Shown here piece after piece: positions 29,709 through 38,247 of a stretch of DNA of 64,000 nt. Each line of letters begins with the position of its first letter. Position 1 is the first letter of the stretch. The DNA is from Methanocaldococcus lauensis (GTDB lineage: Archaea > AGJL01 > Methanococci > Methanococcales > Methanocaldococcaceae): assembly GCA_902827205.1 (NCBI GenBank), contig LR792634.1:434001-498000 (forward strand), written 5' to 3'. Both the position numbers and the translations under genes were made by a program. Under the pieces are notes generated by a model that was not told the origin of the DNA, did not search any database, and saw only the letters and a program-made list of their open reading frames with translations.

Positions 29709-31097
29709 TTATGTATTAAGCATTACTTTTTCGAGTTTTTCTAAAATATTAGTTTTCTCTTCTTTATTAGTTTTTTTATCTAAATAAGAGTATATAAATT
29801 TTACAATATCATTATTTTTTTTAATAAAATCTTTGCAATATCTTAATTTTATGTTATTAAATATTTTTTCACGGTCATTTTCATTATTTATATCTAAGTT
29901 TATATAAATCTCTGTTACACTCTTTTCAAGACCACCATGAGCTAGGAAATTTCTAATATTAAATTTATCTTTATCTTCTTTTCTAAATTTATACATAGGT
30001 ATCCAAGATTTTGATATCTTGTTAATTTCCTCTTCATTATATTTTTCTTTAAATATGCGATATATTGTAGATAGTTCCCTTCCAATAAAACTACTATATG
30101 GATTATTACAGAATAACTTATCTTTTAACTCATTAATTTCCTTTAATGATAACTCATCTTTAATATATTTCTCTAATTTGCATTCTTTAGAAATCTTATA
30201 TGCTTTTATTATAGAGTCAAAATCTGTTGTTAGTTTTAAGTATCTTTTTAATATTTTATTATCTGTATCTATTTGGATATACTTAAAATACAAATCTATA
30301 ATACCCTCTGCTATTTTTTCTATAATTTTGTAATCCACATAGAAAGTTGAATAAACTAAAGGTAGGGCATATTTTATAGATGCTAAAAAAGCATTTATAT
30401 TTTGTTTCAATAATTTTAAATTCTTTATATCATTATTTTGATTTATTGTCTTTTTAATCTCCCCAATTCTTTCTTTTGGAGTATATTCAGTAGTATCTAA
30501 TGGATTTTGTTGAATTCCACTAAATTGATATGTTGGGATAATTTTTGAATCCTCAACGATATGTATCTTTAACTCTGCTAAATCCCCACCATAAGGATCT
30601 GAGTTATAAACTGTTAATTTAGCATCATTTCTTATGGCTAAGATTTCTAAAATATCTCTAATTGCTTTGTATGTTAGAACTGGCATATAATTAATTCCAT
30701 GTGTTAAATCTAAGTGTATATGAACATTACCACTGATATTTTTGGCAAGTTTGTATAATATAAATGAATAATAATCTCTTAGATTACCTAAAAATTTACC
30801 ATTTGGGAATGAACCTACACCGGGACATACAATTATTTTATAATTTTTAATCTCTAAATTTTCATTTTTTATAAAGTTTTCTACATCATTTTTTACTTCA
30901 TAAATAATGTCATTATAATTATCAGAATTTAGATTTGATAAAGTATCTAATACTAAGATATAAGTTTTATCTGGTTTTATTTTTTCAGAAATGACTGATA
31001 CAGATGTCTTTGACGGTTTTTTAATATCTTCAAAAGAATATATTACTTCTCTCCAACTTTTAAAATTTCCCCATGGTGCTATTAATATATTTTCCAT
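29709..31097 (-). CDS. csx1: CARF-HEPN ribonuclease, Csx1/Csm6-type (smaller copy)
   Basis: Accessory effector of type III CRISPR: the CARF domain senses cyclic oligoadenylate made by Cas10 and activates the HEPN RNase. In about 462 residues, the CARF half has MENILIAPWGN and the ligand-loop motif LDLTHG (residues 129-134). The C-terminal HEPN domain has the R-x4-6-H motif RNFLAH (382-387). ATG 31097 overlaps the csm5 stop (TAATATG) and follows GGGAG, which fixes the start. It is the last gene of the operon. The next DNA downstream is the dead IS element. Confidence 0.88.
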   Translation of the reverse strand: MENILIAPWGNFKSWREVIYSFEDIKKPSKTSVSVISEKIKPDKTYILVLDTLSNLNSDNYNDIIYEVKNDVENFIKNENLEIKNYKIIVCPGVGSFPNGKFLGNLRDYYSFILYKLAKNISGNVHIHLDLTHGINYMPVLTYKAIRDILEILAIRNDAKLTVYNSDPYGGDLAELKIHIVEDSKIIPTYQFSGIQQNPLDTTEYTPKERIGEIKKTINQNNDIKNLKLLKQNINAFLASIKYALPLVYSTFYVDYKIIEKIAEGIIDLYFKYIQIDTDNKILKRYLKLTTDFDSIIKAYKISKECKLEKYIKDELSLKEINELKDKLFCNNPYSSFIGRELSTIYRIFKEKYNEEEINKISKSWIPMYKFRKEDKDKFNIRNFLAHGGLEKSVTEIYINLDINNENDREKIFNNIKLRYCKDFIKKNNDIVKFIYSYLDKKTNKEEKTNILEKLEKVMLNT

Positions 31098-31098
31098 A

Positions 31099-32262
31099 TT
31101 ACTCCCATCTCTCAATTTTTATCCAACCCATTGGTAATTTTGCCGTTTTATCTTTCATATATACTGTTTTTGTAGTAGGGAAATCAGTATATTCTTCTGC
31201 AGATTGCCATGCTTTTATTAATTTTTCATTATTACCAGCCATCTTTATGAATAATTCTTTAATCTCATCAAATTTTTTATTTTCTTTATCGTGCTTCCAT
31301 AATAAGGGATATATCGTTTTACTGAAAAAGCCCCCACCAAATCCTAAATTTAAGTATATTGCGTTGTTATTTTTTATATCCTTTAAAAGTTTTTCATAAA
31401 AGTCTTCGATATATATAGGATAATTTCTTTTTAATTCAAATTCTACAATACATTCAGCAAAACTATTACAAATATCCTTTAAGATTTCAAATTTATCTGT
31501 TTCATTTCTTATATTATATGAAGTTTTTAGTTTTAGTTTTTTAGATATTTCATTTATAAATTCATCCTCAATTTTTATATCTATATCAAAACTACCATCT
31601 ACTAAAGCTTCTACATCTTCTTTTACTCCAAAAGGATTTCCATGTCTCTTTTTTATATACCATCTTTGAGTATTTATAAACTTAAATGTTCCATTCAAAT
31701 TTAAGGAATCTGAAATTTTAAGATATTTAAAAAAGTCATTCTGAGCATTATTAGATATTGCATAACTAATAAGTACTTTTTCCATATCTTTTATTTTTAT
31801 TTTTTTAGTTTTTGTTTCACTGTTATTTAGGTTTAGTATTTTTAGTAATTTGTTAAAATGTTTATCATAATAATAAAACAAATATGCAGTTCTTATTGCC
31901 CCTTTAATAGAACTTCCAGGAATATATGGAACTCCATTTTGAGATATAAACTTTTTAACTCTTGTTTTACTATCATTTTTTATTTCACAATCTAATGACT
32001 TAGATACATAGTTATCATCAGTAGGACATAATTTCAATCTACTTAGAATATCCTTAGCATTAACCTCTATTCTATTATTGTGAATATTTTGCTTTATATA
32101 ATCAGTTATTTCATTTATTTTCTTAATATCATTAATATTATCTAAAACTTTATTGAAATTCACAATATACACTTTACTATTCTCTATAAAATAATCTAAT
32201 GGAGTATATTCGTCCCCACAACCAATAAAAACTGGTGATAATACTTTACACTTTACTATCAT
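31099..32262 (-). CDS. csm5: Type III-A CRISPR RAMP protein Csm5
   Basis: 387 residues with RAMP features: an N-terminal ferredoxin-like start VLSPVFIGCGDEYTPLDYFI, the glycine-rich YIPGSSIKGAIRTAYL shared by Csm3/Csm5-like RAMPs, and LGFGGGFFSKT near the C-terminus. In Csm complexes Csm5 caps the 3' side of the crRNA. It overlaps the csm4 end by 17 bases and its own stop overlaps csx1, so translation is coupled. Confidence 0.88.
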   Translation of the reverse strand: MIVKCKVLSPVFIGCGDEYTPLDYFIENSKVYIVNFNKVLDNINDIKKINEITDYIKQNIHNNRIEVNAKDILSRLKLCPTDDNYVSKSLDCEIKNDSKTRVKKFISQNGVPYIPGSSIKGAIRTAYLFYYYDKHFNKLLKILNLNNSETKTKKIKIKDMEKVLISYAISNNAQNDFFKYLKISDSLNLNGTFKFINTQRWYIKKRHGNPFGVKEDVEALVDGSFDIDIKIEDEFINEISKKLKLKTSYNIRNETDKFEILKDICNSFAECIVEFELKRNYPIYIEDFYEKLLKDIKNNNAIYLNLGFGGGFFSKTIYPLLWKHDKENKKFDEIKELFIKMAGNNEKLIKAWQSAEEYTDFPTTKTVYMKDKTAKLPMGWIKIERWE

Positions 32263-33361
32263 TATAATCCCCTTTAAATGGAATTAATATTGGCTTTCCA
32301 TGGAGATAAACATTATGACATTTAAAGTTTTCAGGAGCAATATTGTCTAATACGCAACCTTTAAAATCTGATTTAACGATAGAACCCTCAGTTAAAGCCA
32401 AAACTCTTTTTTTTGGATATGAAAAACTGTATGGTGAGTATATGTAACCTCCAAATTCCATAAATTTGTAGTATATAATTTTATCGTAATCGTTTTTATT
32501 TGGAATAGCAATTCCCAATGTAGTTTTATATCCTAAATTATCAGACATTTTGAATAAATTTTTAAAATCGTTATTTAATTCAGAAATCTTTACGCTTTCA
32601 AAAAATCCTGCTCCAGAACTCCTTTCTCCACCCAAACCTTCATCGGCTATTAACCTTATAGATGCCTCTAATTTTTTAATAAATTCCTCATCATCACTAT
32701 TATAATCAATTAAAAAGTAATAACCAACATTTTTATGTAGTTTTATGAATTCAACAGTGTATAATTGTCCTCTGTTATCTACTTGTAATGAAATATTTTT
32801 TATTCTATCTATTGCCACTTTTTGTTCAAGAATTGAGGATATTAACTTAATTTTTACATCTTTTAATGAATTCTTTTCTATATTAAATCCTTCTTTTATT
32901 TCGTCTATTTCGTCCTTTGATATTACTATCTTTTTATTTATTGTCTGATTGTTTATTATTTCTTTTAAAATTTCTCCATCCCATTTTATTTTTCCATTTA
33001 AGTAATCTATGTATGCTTTTATAGAAAAAAACTGTATTTTTTTGACATCTTTTGGAGTAATACCTTTAATATTTTCCTTTAAAATATAAAAGTAGGGATG
33101 TTCTGGTTTAGGGATTAAATAAATATCTTCATTATTTCCATCAATTTTTAAAAATAAAGATGAAATTTTTATATTTTTTAATTCTTCAAGATTTTTATCA
33201 TTTTTTCCATATAACTTTACATAATTATTAAATATTGCAGAAAATAAACTGTTTGAATGGAAAATATAGCCACTATGTTCTAAACTACCCTCTCCAAAGT
33301 GATATTTACTATTTATTTTTGGTTTTAATTCTACCAACTTTATATTTTCAATAACTTCCAT
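32246..33361 (-). CDS. csm4: Type III-A CRISPR RAMP protein Csm4
   Basis: About 371 residues, a RAMP protein that holds the crRNA 5' handle next to Cas10. Visible features are the N-terminal strand KLVELKPKINSKYHFGE, SNSLFSAIFNNYV, and the C-terminal glycine-rich LIADEGLGGERSSGAGFFES typical of Csm4/Cmr3-like RAMPs. A longer frame opens at 33373, but GGTGG sits six bases before ATG 33361, which is preferred. It lies between csm3 and csm5 in the standard III-A order. Confidence 0.87.
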   Translation of the reverse strand: MEVIENIKLVELKPKINSKYHFGEGSLEHSGYIFHSNSLFSAIFNNYVKLYGKNDKNLEELKNIKISSLFLKIDGNNEDIYLIPKPEHPYFYILKENIKGITPKDVKKIQFFSIKAYIDYLNGKIKWDGEILKEIINNQTINKKIVISKDEIDEIKEGFNIEKNSLKDVKIKLISSILEQKVAIDRIKNISLQVDNRGQLYTVEFIKLHKNVGYYFLIDYNSDDEEFIKKLEASIRLIADEGLGGERSSGAGFFESVKISELNNDFKNLFKMSDNLGYKTTLGIAIPNKNDYDKIIYYKFMEFGGYIYSPYSFSYPKKRVLALTEGSIVKSDFKGCVLDNIAPENFKCHNVYLHGKPILIPFKGDYNDSKV

Positions 33362-33415
33362 AGTATCCACCAAAAATTATAGAAAATAAAGAATTAAAAA
33401 CAATTTGGTTATTCA

Positions 33416-34297
33416 TTAGTTATCATTTAGATCATTTTGGTCATAAATCCAAAAATTATTGTCATTATCATCTTTTTTATCTAAATCATTATCTAAAATT
33501 TTGATTAATTCATCTAAATTATCTGTAGGTTTGTTTGGCATTATGATTTCATTAGCATTTCCTTCATAATATTTTTTGGGTCTATTAATTAACTTTAACT
33601 CCTTAAATTTGATTTTACCATATCCTCTACTTCCAGAACCTCCTAAATAATCATCTTCTAACAACTTCATACCTTCAATAAATTTTTTTATTAACTCTTT
33701 ATCGTTCTTTTCATAAATGTTAAACACTACTTCAAATTTAAACCTACTTCCTTTTACAACCCTTTCAGTAAATCTTGGATGTTTAGCAGTTCCTTTTAAT
33801 CTATCTATCATATTTTCTGGCTTAATTTCTAAGTAATCATTAATTTCTTTTAGCTTTACTAATTCATTATTTTCTTTTTTAACTAAATAGGCATCCCTTA
33901 CAACGACCCTTGGAGGTTTTATAATATTGTTTGAATTATGAGGTCCAAATAACTGACATATATCACATTGACCACATTCACACGGTTCGCCATTATTTTT
34001 TGGTATTCTATTTTTAGTATCGTTATCTATTTTGTACGTCCCATATACTTTTTCTAATAGACTTCTTATTTTTCCTTTTAAAGAACTACCTGGAATATAT
34101 ATAAGACCATTAGCATCTTTTATAACTGGATTATCTGTTCCCCCAATTTTTAATGTTTCTTTATTACCCCCAATATGAATTCCAGTTTGTAGTTCAACAA
34201 TACCCTCTAATATAACCTTACCTTTTAATAATATCCTATTATCTTGAGAATCTTCTGAAACCTTTGGAATATTATTTGTATTATCTCCAAAAACCAT
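33416..34297 (-). CDS. csm3: Type III-A CRISPR backbone RAMP Csm3
   Basis: About 293 residues. Csm3 forms the filament along the crRNA and cuts target RNA every six bases. Diagnostic segments are GIHIGGNKE, GGTDNPVIKD (the Asp here aligns with the cleaving Asp of Csm3), YIPGSSLKGKIRSLLE, and a cysteine cluster CECGQCDICQLFG that probably binds zinc. Near the end is DDYLGGSGSRGYGKI. The Asn/Asp-rich C-terminal tail is an extension. ATG 34297 follows GGGGGAT. The csm2 stop is just upstream. Confidence 0.92.
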   Translation of the reverse strand: MVFGDNTNNIPKVSEDSQDNRILLKGKVILEGIVELQTGIHIGGNKETLKIGGTDNPVIKDANGLIYIPGSSLKGKIRSLLEKVYGTYKIDNDTKNRIPKNNGEPCECGQCDICQLFGPHNSNNIIKPPRVVVRDAYLVKKENNELVKLKEINDYLEIKPENMIDRLKGTAKHPRFTERVVKGSRFKFEVVFNIYEKNDKELIKKFIEGMKLLEDDYLGGSGSRGYGKIKFKELKLINRPKKYYEGNANEIIMPNKPTDNLDELIKILDNDLDKKDDNDNNFWIYDQNDLNDN

Positions 34298-34309
34298 AAT
34301 ATCCCCCAA

Positions 34310-35140
34310 TTAATGTTCTGATTTTGCAGAGATTCTATGATATGCTACAACAGATTCATAAAAGGTCTTGAAGTTTTCAAATTTTTCAAATTTCTCTTTT
34401 GGAGTGGATGTATTATCATCTATATTATCGATTACACTATTAATAAGATACTCTAATTTTTTTAACGCTAATTTTTTATTACTATCTTTTTTTTCTTTTC
34501 CATAATAATATGCAATTTTTGGCTTTATCAATGAGAACTCAATAAACCATTTAATATTTTTTCCTCCATCATTTTTCTTATAATTTTCATAAATTCTTAA
34601 TACATAATCATAAAACTCTCTAAATTTTGTAGAGGGTAAATCTGAAAAGTGCTTTTCTGCAAGATATTCAGATAGTAATATTATTTCGCATATTTTATCT
34701 GCTAATTCTTGAAGATTTAATATATCCTTTACATACTTGTCGATAATTTTACAAAAAATTACATAATCTATTTCTTGAAATATAGCATCTACATTCCTTG
34801 CTAAATCTCCTTTCAAAGAGTCTTGGAATTTTTTTATATCTATATTCCCTATATCTTTTTGCATAATAATTAAATCTAATATATCATTTTTGACATTTTT
34901 AGGTATATCATAAGTTTTATTTTTAATATTAACTTTTAAAGGCTGAGTTTTTAGGTCCTCGATAATATTACTAATATCACTTAAAATCTGACTGTATTTT
35001 TCATTATATTCTAAACAATAGCGATTTCTGGGGTCTTTAATATTATTTTCAATCTTATTTTTTAATTTATCTAATGTATTTTGATTATTATTTTGAGGAT
35101 TTTTGGAAGATTGTTTTCTATTATGTCTTTGCTTATGCAT
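34310..35140 (-). CDS. csm2: Type III-A CRISPR small subunit Csm2, enlarged
   Basis: About 276 residues, roughly twice the usual Csm2 length of about 120-150. The C-terminal part has the family pattern: FIEFSLIKPKIAYYYGK and, near the end, FENFKTFYESVVAYHR, which resembles the F-x-x-F-x-E-x-x-V-A-Y-H ending of Csm2. The N-terminal part is a basic, Gln/Asn-rich leader plus extra helices of unknown role. ATG 35140 lies inside the end of cas10 (overlap of eight bases) after GGGTGA, which decides the start over the longer open frame to 35185. Confidence 0.8.
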   Translation of the reverse strand: MHKQRHNRKQSSKNPQNNNQNTLDKLKNKIENNIKDPRNRYCLEYNEKYSQILSDISNIIEDLKTQPLKVNIKNKTYDIPKNVKNDILDLIIMQKDIGNIDIKKFQDSLKGDLARNVDAIFQEIDYVIFCKIIDKYVKDILNLQELADKICEIILLSEYLAEKHFSDLPSTKFREFYDYVLRIYENYKKNDGGKNIKWFIEFSLIKPKIAYYYGKEKKDSNKKLALKKLEYLINSVIDNIDDNTSTPKEKFEKFENFKTFYESVVAYHRISAKSEH

Positions 35141-37817
35141 TTTTCTCACCCTCCCTCGTTTTAAGTTCAACAATTTTGGCGGCAACTTTCAAATCATTAC
35201 AACTGAATTTAATTTTAGGGGACTTTATTTGCCCCATAACCTTACTTTTAAGATAGTCTTCAATAAATTTAACATTCTTATCTAATTTATTGTTATTTTT
35301 GTAGTTTCTATAAAGGTAGTAGAGCATTCTCCAATAGTAAGGTAGATTTAATATAATCTCACCATTATTTTTCTTATTAATGACCTTATTTAATCTATCT
35401 GCCACATTTTGAGAGATATGCAATAATCTTCTGCTAATCTTTGAATCTTTTGAAATTAAAGCATTTTCAAACATCTTTTCTAATTCATTCTCATTAATAT
35501 TTTCAACTAAACTTTCAAATTCCAATAATATTTCGTATCTTTTAGGTAAGATTCCAATTTCTTGCAATTTTTTCCATTTTTCCCATATTTCTTTATTATA
35601 ATAAACTTCTAAGTTCCAGTTCATAGGACTTTCAAAGATAGACAAAGCATTTTTATCTATCTTCATATTATCATCTTCATAAATACTATAACCTTTTGCA
35701 GTTTCTAATTCTTCCTCTGCTATATTAACTGCCTTTTTGAATTCAAACTTTGGATCAATTAAAACAATTCCTGCACTTAGTGTAATATCTGGATTATAGC
35801 ACACAAATTTCGAAAAGTCCTTCCTAATTCTTTTAGCTAAATCAATAACAACATCCCAACTTCCAACTATTAAGGTATCATCACCCCCAGAATAAACTAA
35901 GTATATATAATCTTTGTATTTTACGGGTTTTCCATTTATTTTTACAGTATCAGCTTTACCAGTGTTTATTAAATGAGGAATGTATCCTGTAAAAAATAAA
36001 GTTAACATGGAACTTAATGTGCTCATTCTTGAGATAGATGCTCTACTTTTTATTTTTTTGTTATTTTCAGTAGATTCTTTACCTAAACCCTGAGTAAATA
36101 TAGTCCCAAGATAATCAACATCCATCTTCAATATTGCTATTTTATTAGTTCCAGTTCTTTCTTTAGCTAAATTTGCTAAAGTATCAAAATCTCTTATTTT
36201 ATATTCATTATTATCTTCATCTTCTTCTACTTTCTCTAATGGAAATGCAATACTCCATATTTTATATGGTATTATAAGTTCTCCACTATCATGAGGCAAA
36301 TAGTATGTGTCAAGCCAATAATTGTTGTCATTAAAATCTAAACCTAACTTATCAATTAGTTCTTTAATTGCGGGAACATTAGAAAATTTCGTCTTTATTT
36401 TTAGATGTTTTATTTCAAATTCTTTATTGAATTCAATTTTTTTATTAATTTCAAACTTTTTCAAAATTTCTGTAAGCATTATAAAAGATGCACAATATTT
36501 ACAAATTATTTCTTTATTATTTTCTTCATATAAATAGAAGTATTCTTTATTTTCATTTTCTTTCTTTAATTCAATATCTCTATTGCATATCTTACATTTG
36601 TCCTCTTTTTCAGAGCCATAAGGCTTAAAAATTTCACTAATTTTATAACTAAATTTTTTAAACTTCTTTTTAAGAGTAACATCTGCAACATATCGCCAAA
36701 TTTTTGCAAAGTTTTCATCATTTTTCATTTTGAAGTTATTTGGGGTTACATCATATTTTTCAATAGTAACATAGATTTTTGTTTTAAACATATTGTATAA
36801 TGTGTCGTTTATTTTTTTTTCAAATTCATTAATTTTATTGTCATCTACAAGATAACTCAAAATATATAAATGACCTCCTCCATAATATAGTATATTAGCT
36901 ATTGGTAAATTTAGCTCTTTACAAATGTATTTTGCTAAATATTCAGTTAAGAAATCCAAGTAAAAACTTCTACCTTTTAATAATTTTATAGCATATTTTG
37001 AAGTGATTGTAAAAATAAAATTCTGTATTCCAGATATATCTCCATGAATTAATGAAAATACTGGCTTATTCCAAAGTTTTTTGTTATTTTTCAGTAGTTT
37101 TTCGATATCATCATCTGTTAGTTTTCCATCTTTGTATAAATTATATAAACAACAGGCAATGGCACAAGTAGTTTTTAAATGGTCAAATAATGATATATCT
37201 GGTAAATAACCTTCCTTTTTCCAATTGGTTGCTGAGGGAATACACCATAAGTATTTTTGAATTAACTGGAATAACTTTTCAAAGTTGTCAATTTTTACTT
37301 TTTTATTTTCTAATTCATTTTTAAATGCATTGTATAAAGTTTCATAGGATATATTTGGGTTTAGGTATGGAAAGATTACCTCTTCTTTAATTGAAAGAGG
37401 TCTTAAATAGTATTTCATTCCATTTCTGTATAGTTCTTCTTTGTTTTTCTTTATTTTTTTATGATAAAACTTATCATCACTAATATCTATAAGTTCAAAA
37501 ACTGACAGTAATGCTTGATCTTTTTTTGGTATATTTAGACATTCTTCAACATCTTCCCTCTCTCCACTACTTAGCCAGTCAGATAATATTAGAATTTTAA
37601 CTAAGGGGTTAGAATTACTTTTATTGTGATGCTCTCTAATCAATTCAATGACTAAATTTTTAATCTCTTCATTAATTCCTAAGTTTTTGTAATATTTTTC
37701 AATAAACTCTGCCCCACACTCTTGATGTTTTATTCTTGGATTTTTAGCCCTCTGTATAAACTTCCCAATATCGTGCAATAAACTTCCAATCATTAACGCT
37801 TTATAATCGTTGTCCAT
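35133..37817 (-). CDS. csm1: Type III-A CRISPR signature protein Cas10/Csm1
   Basis: 894 residues. The N-terminal HD nuclease domain has IGSLLHDIGKF (His15, Asp16) and a REHH pair. A first palm domain is followed by a zinc finger with CKIC and CKYC around residues 405-440. The second palm has the cyclase motif SGGDD, GGDD being residues 644-647 (35877-35888). A helical D4 domain ends the protein. Both active sites look intact, so single-strand DNA cleavage and cyclic oligoadenylate synthesis are expected from established Cas10 biology. The gap upstream to the csx20-like gene is short, and transcription probably comes from before the large CARF-HEPN gene. Confidence 0.96.
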   Translation of the reverse strand: MDNDYKALMIGSLLHDIGKFIQRAKNPRIKHQECGAEFIEKYYKNLGINEEIKNLVIELIREHHNKSNSNPLVKILILSDWLSSGEREDVEECLNIPKKDQALLSVFELIDISDDKFYHKKIKKNKEELYRNGMKYYLRPLSIKEEVIFPYLNPNISYETLYNAFKNELENKKVKIDNFEKLFQLIQKYLWCIPSATNWKKEGYLPDISLFDHLKTTCAIACCLYNLYKDGKLTDDDIEKLLKNNKKLWNKPVFSLIHGDISGIQNFIFTITSKYAIKLLKGRSFYLDFLTEYLAKYICKELNLPIANILYYGGGHLYILSYLVDDNKINEFEKKINDTLYNMFKTKIYVTIEKYDVTPNNFKMKNDENFAKIWRYVADVTLKKKFKKFSYKISEIFKPYGSEKEDKCKICNRDIELKKENENKEYFYLYEENNKEIICKYCASFIMLTEILKKFEINKKIEFNKEFEIKHLKIKTKFSNVPAIKELIDKLGLDFNDNNYWLDTYYLPHDSGELIIPYKIWSIAFPLEKVEEDEDNNEYKIRDFDTLANLAKERTGTNKIAILKMDVDYLGTIFTQGLGKESTENNKKIKSRASISRMSTLSSMLTLFFTGYIPHLINTGKADTVKINGKPVKYKDYIYLVYSGGDDTLIVGSWDVVIDLAKRIRKDFSKFVCYNPDITLSAGIVLIDPKFEFKKAVNIAEEELETAKGYSIYEDDNMKIDKNALSIFESPMNWNLEVYYNKEIWEKWKKLQEIGILPKRYEILLEFESLVENINENELEKMFENALISKDSKISRRLLHISQNVADRLNKVINKKNNGEIILNLPYYWRMLYYLYRNYKNNNKLDKNVKFIEDYLKSKVMGQIKSPKIKFSCNDLKVAAKIVELKTREGEKNA

Positions 37818-37854
37818 ACCAATCCCCCATAATAAGTAATATTTGTTAATAGGT

Positions 37855-38247
37855 CTATTTATATTTTCTGAATCTACAATGTTTAAATTCTCTAATTGTT
37901 ATTACTTTACCATCTTCTATAACTTCTTTAACCACTCTTTTTGTAGTTGCATAGATAGGAATTAAATTATTCTCAAAGGCATAATTAACCATATTGTATG
38001 TTGCTCCAAAGTCCCCCTGTATTAATACATAGTCCCCATCATTTGCATTATTTTTTAGAAATTCTTTTATTGGTTTTAGATAATCGGTTATATCCTCAAT
38101 TTCTGGAGGAATATTGCTCCAAATATTTTGTAATTCTTTTGGCAAATATATAAATTTATCTACCTTTAAATTTTCCTTTGCATCTTTTATTTGGTCATCA
38201 GTAAGATTATGAGAAAATAATAAAAACATCTTTGGCAAAATTATCAC
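37855..38247 (-). CDS. csx20: Csx20-like CRISPR accessory protein, candidate ring nuclease
   Basis: 130 residues. Conserved-looking stretches are LLFSHNLTDDQIKDAKENL, LPKELQNIWSNIPPE, VLIQGDFGATYNMV, YATTKR and FKHCRFRKY. This matches what I remember of Csx20, a small type III-associated family proposed from genome context to degrade cyclic oligoadenylate. The compact alpha/beta fold with a GDFGA loop fits that proposal. The activity is inferred, not shown here. It overlaps the end of the large CARF-HEPN gene by four bases and precedes cas10, an ideal place for a signal off-switch. Confidence 0.7.
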   Translation of the reverse strand: MIILPKMFLLFSHNLTDDQIKDAKENLKVDKFIYLPKELQNIWSNIPPEIEDITDYLKPIKEFLKNNANDGDYVLIQGDFGATYNMVNYAFENNLIPIYATTKRVVKEVIEDGKVITIREFKHCRFRKYK

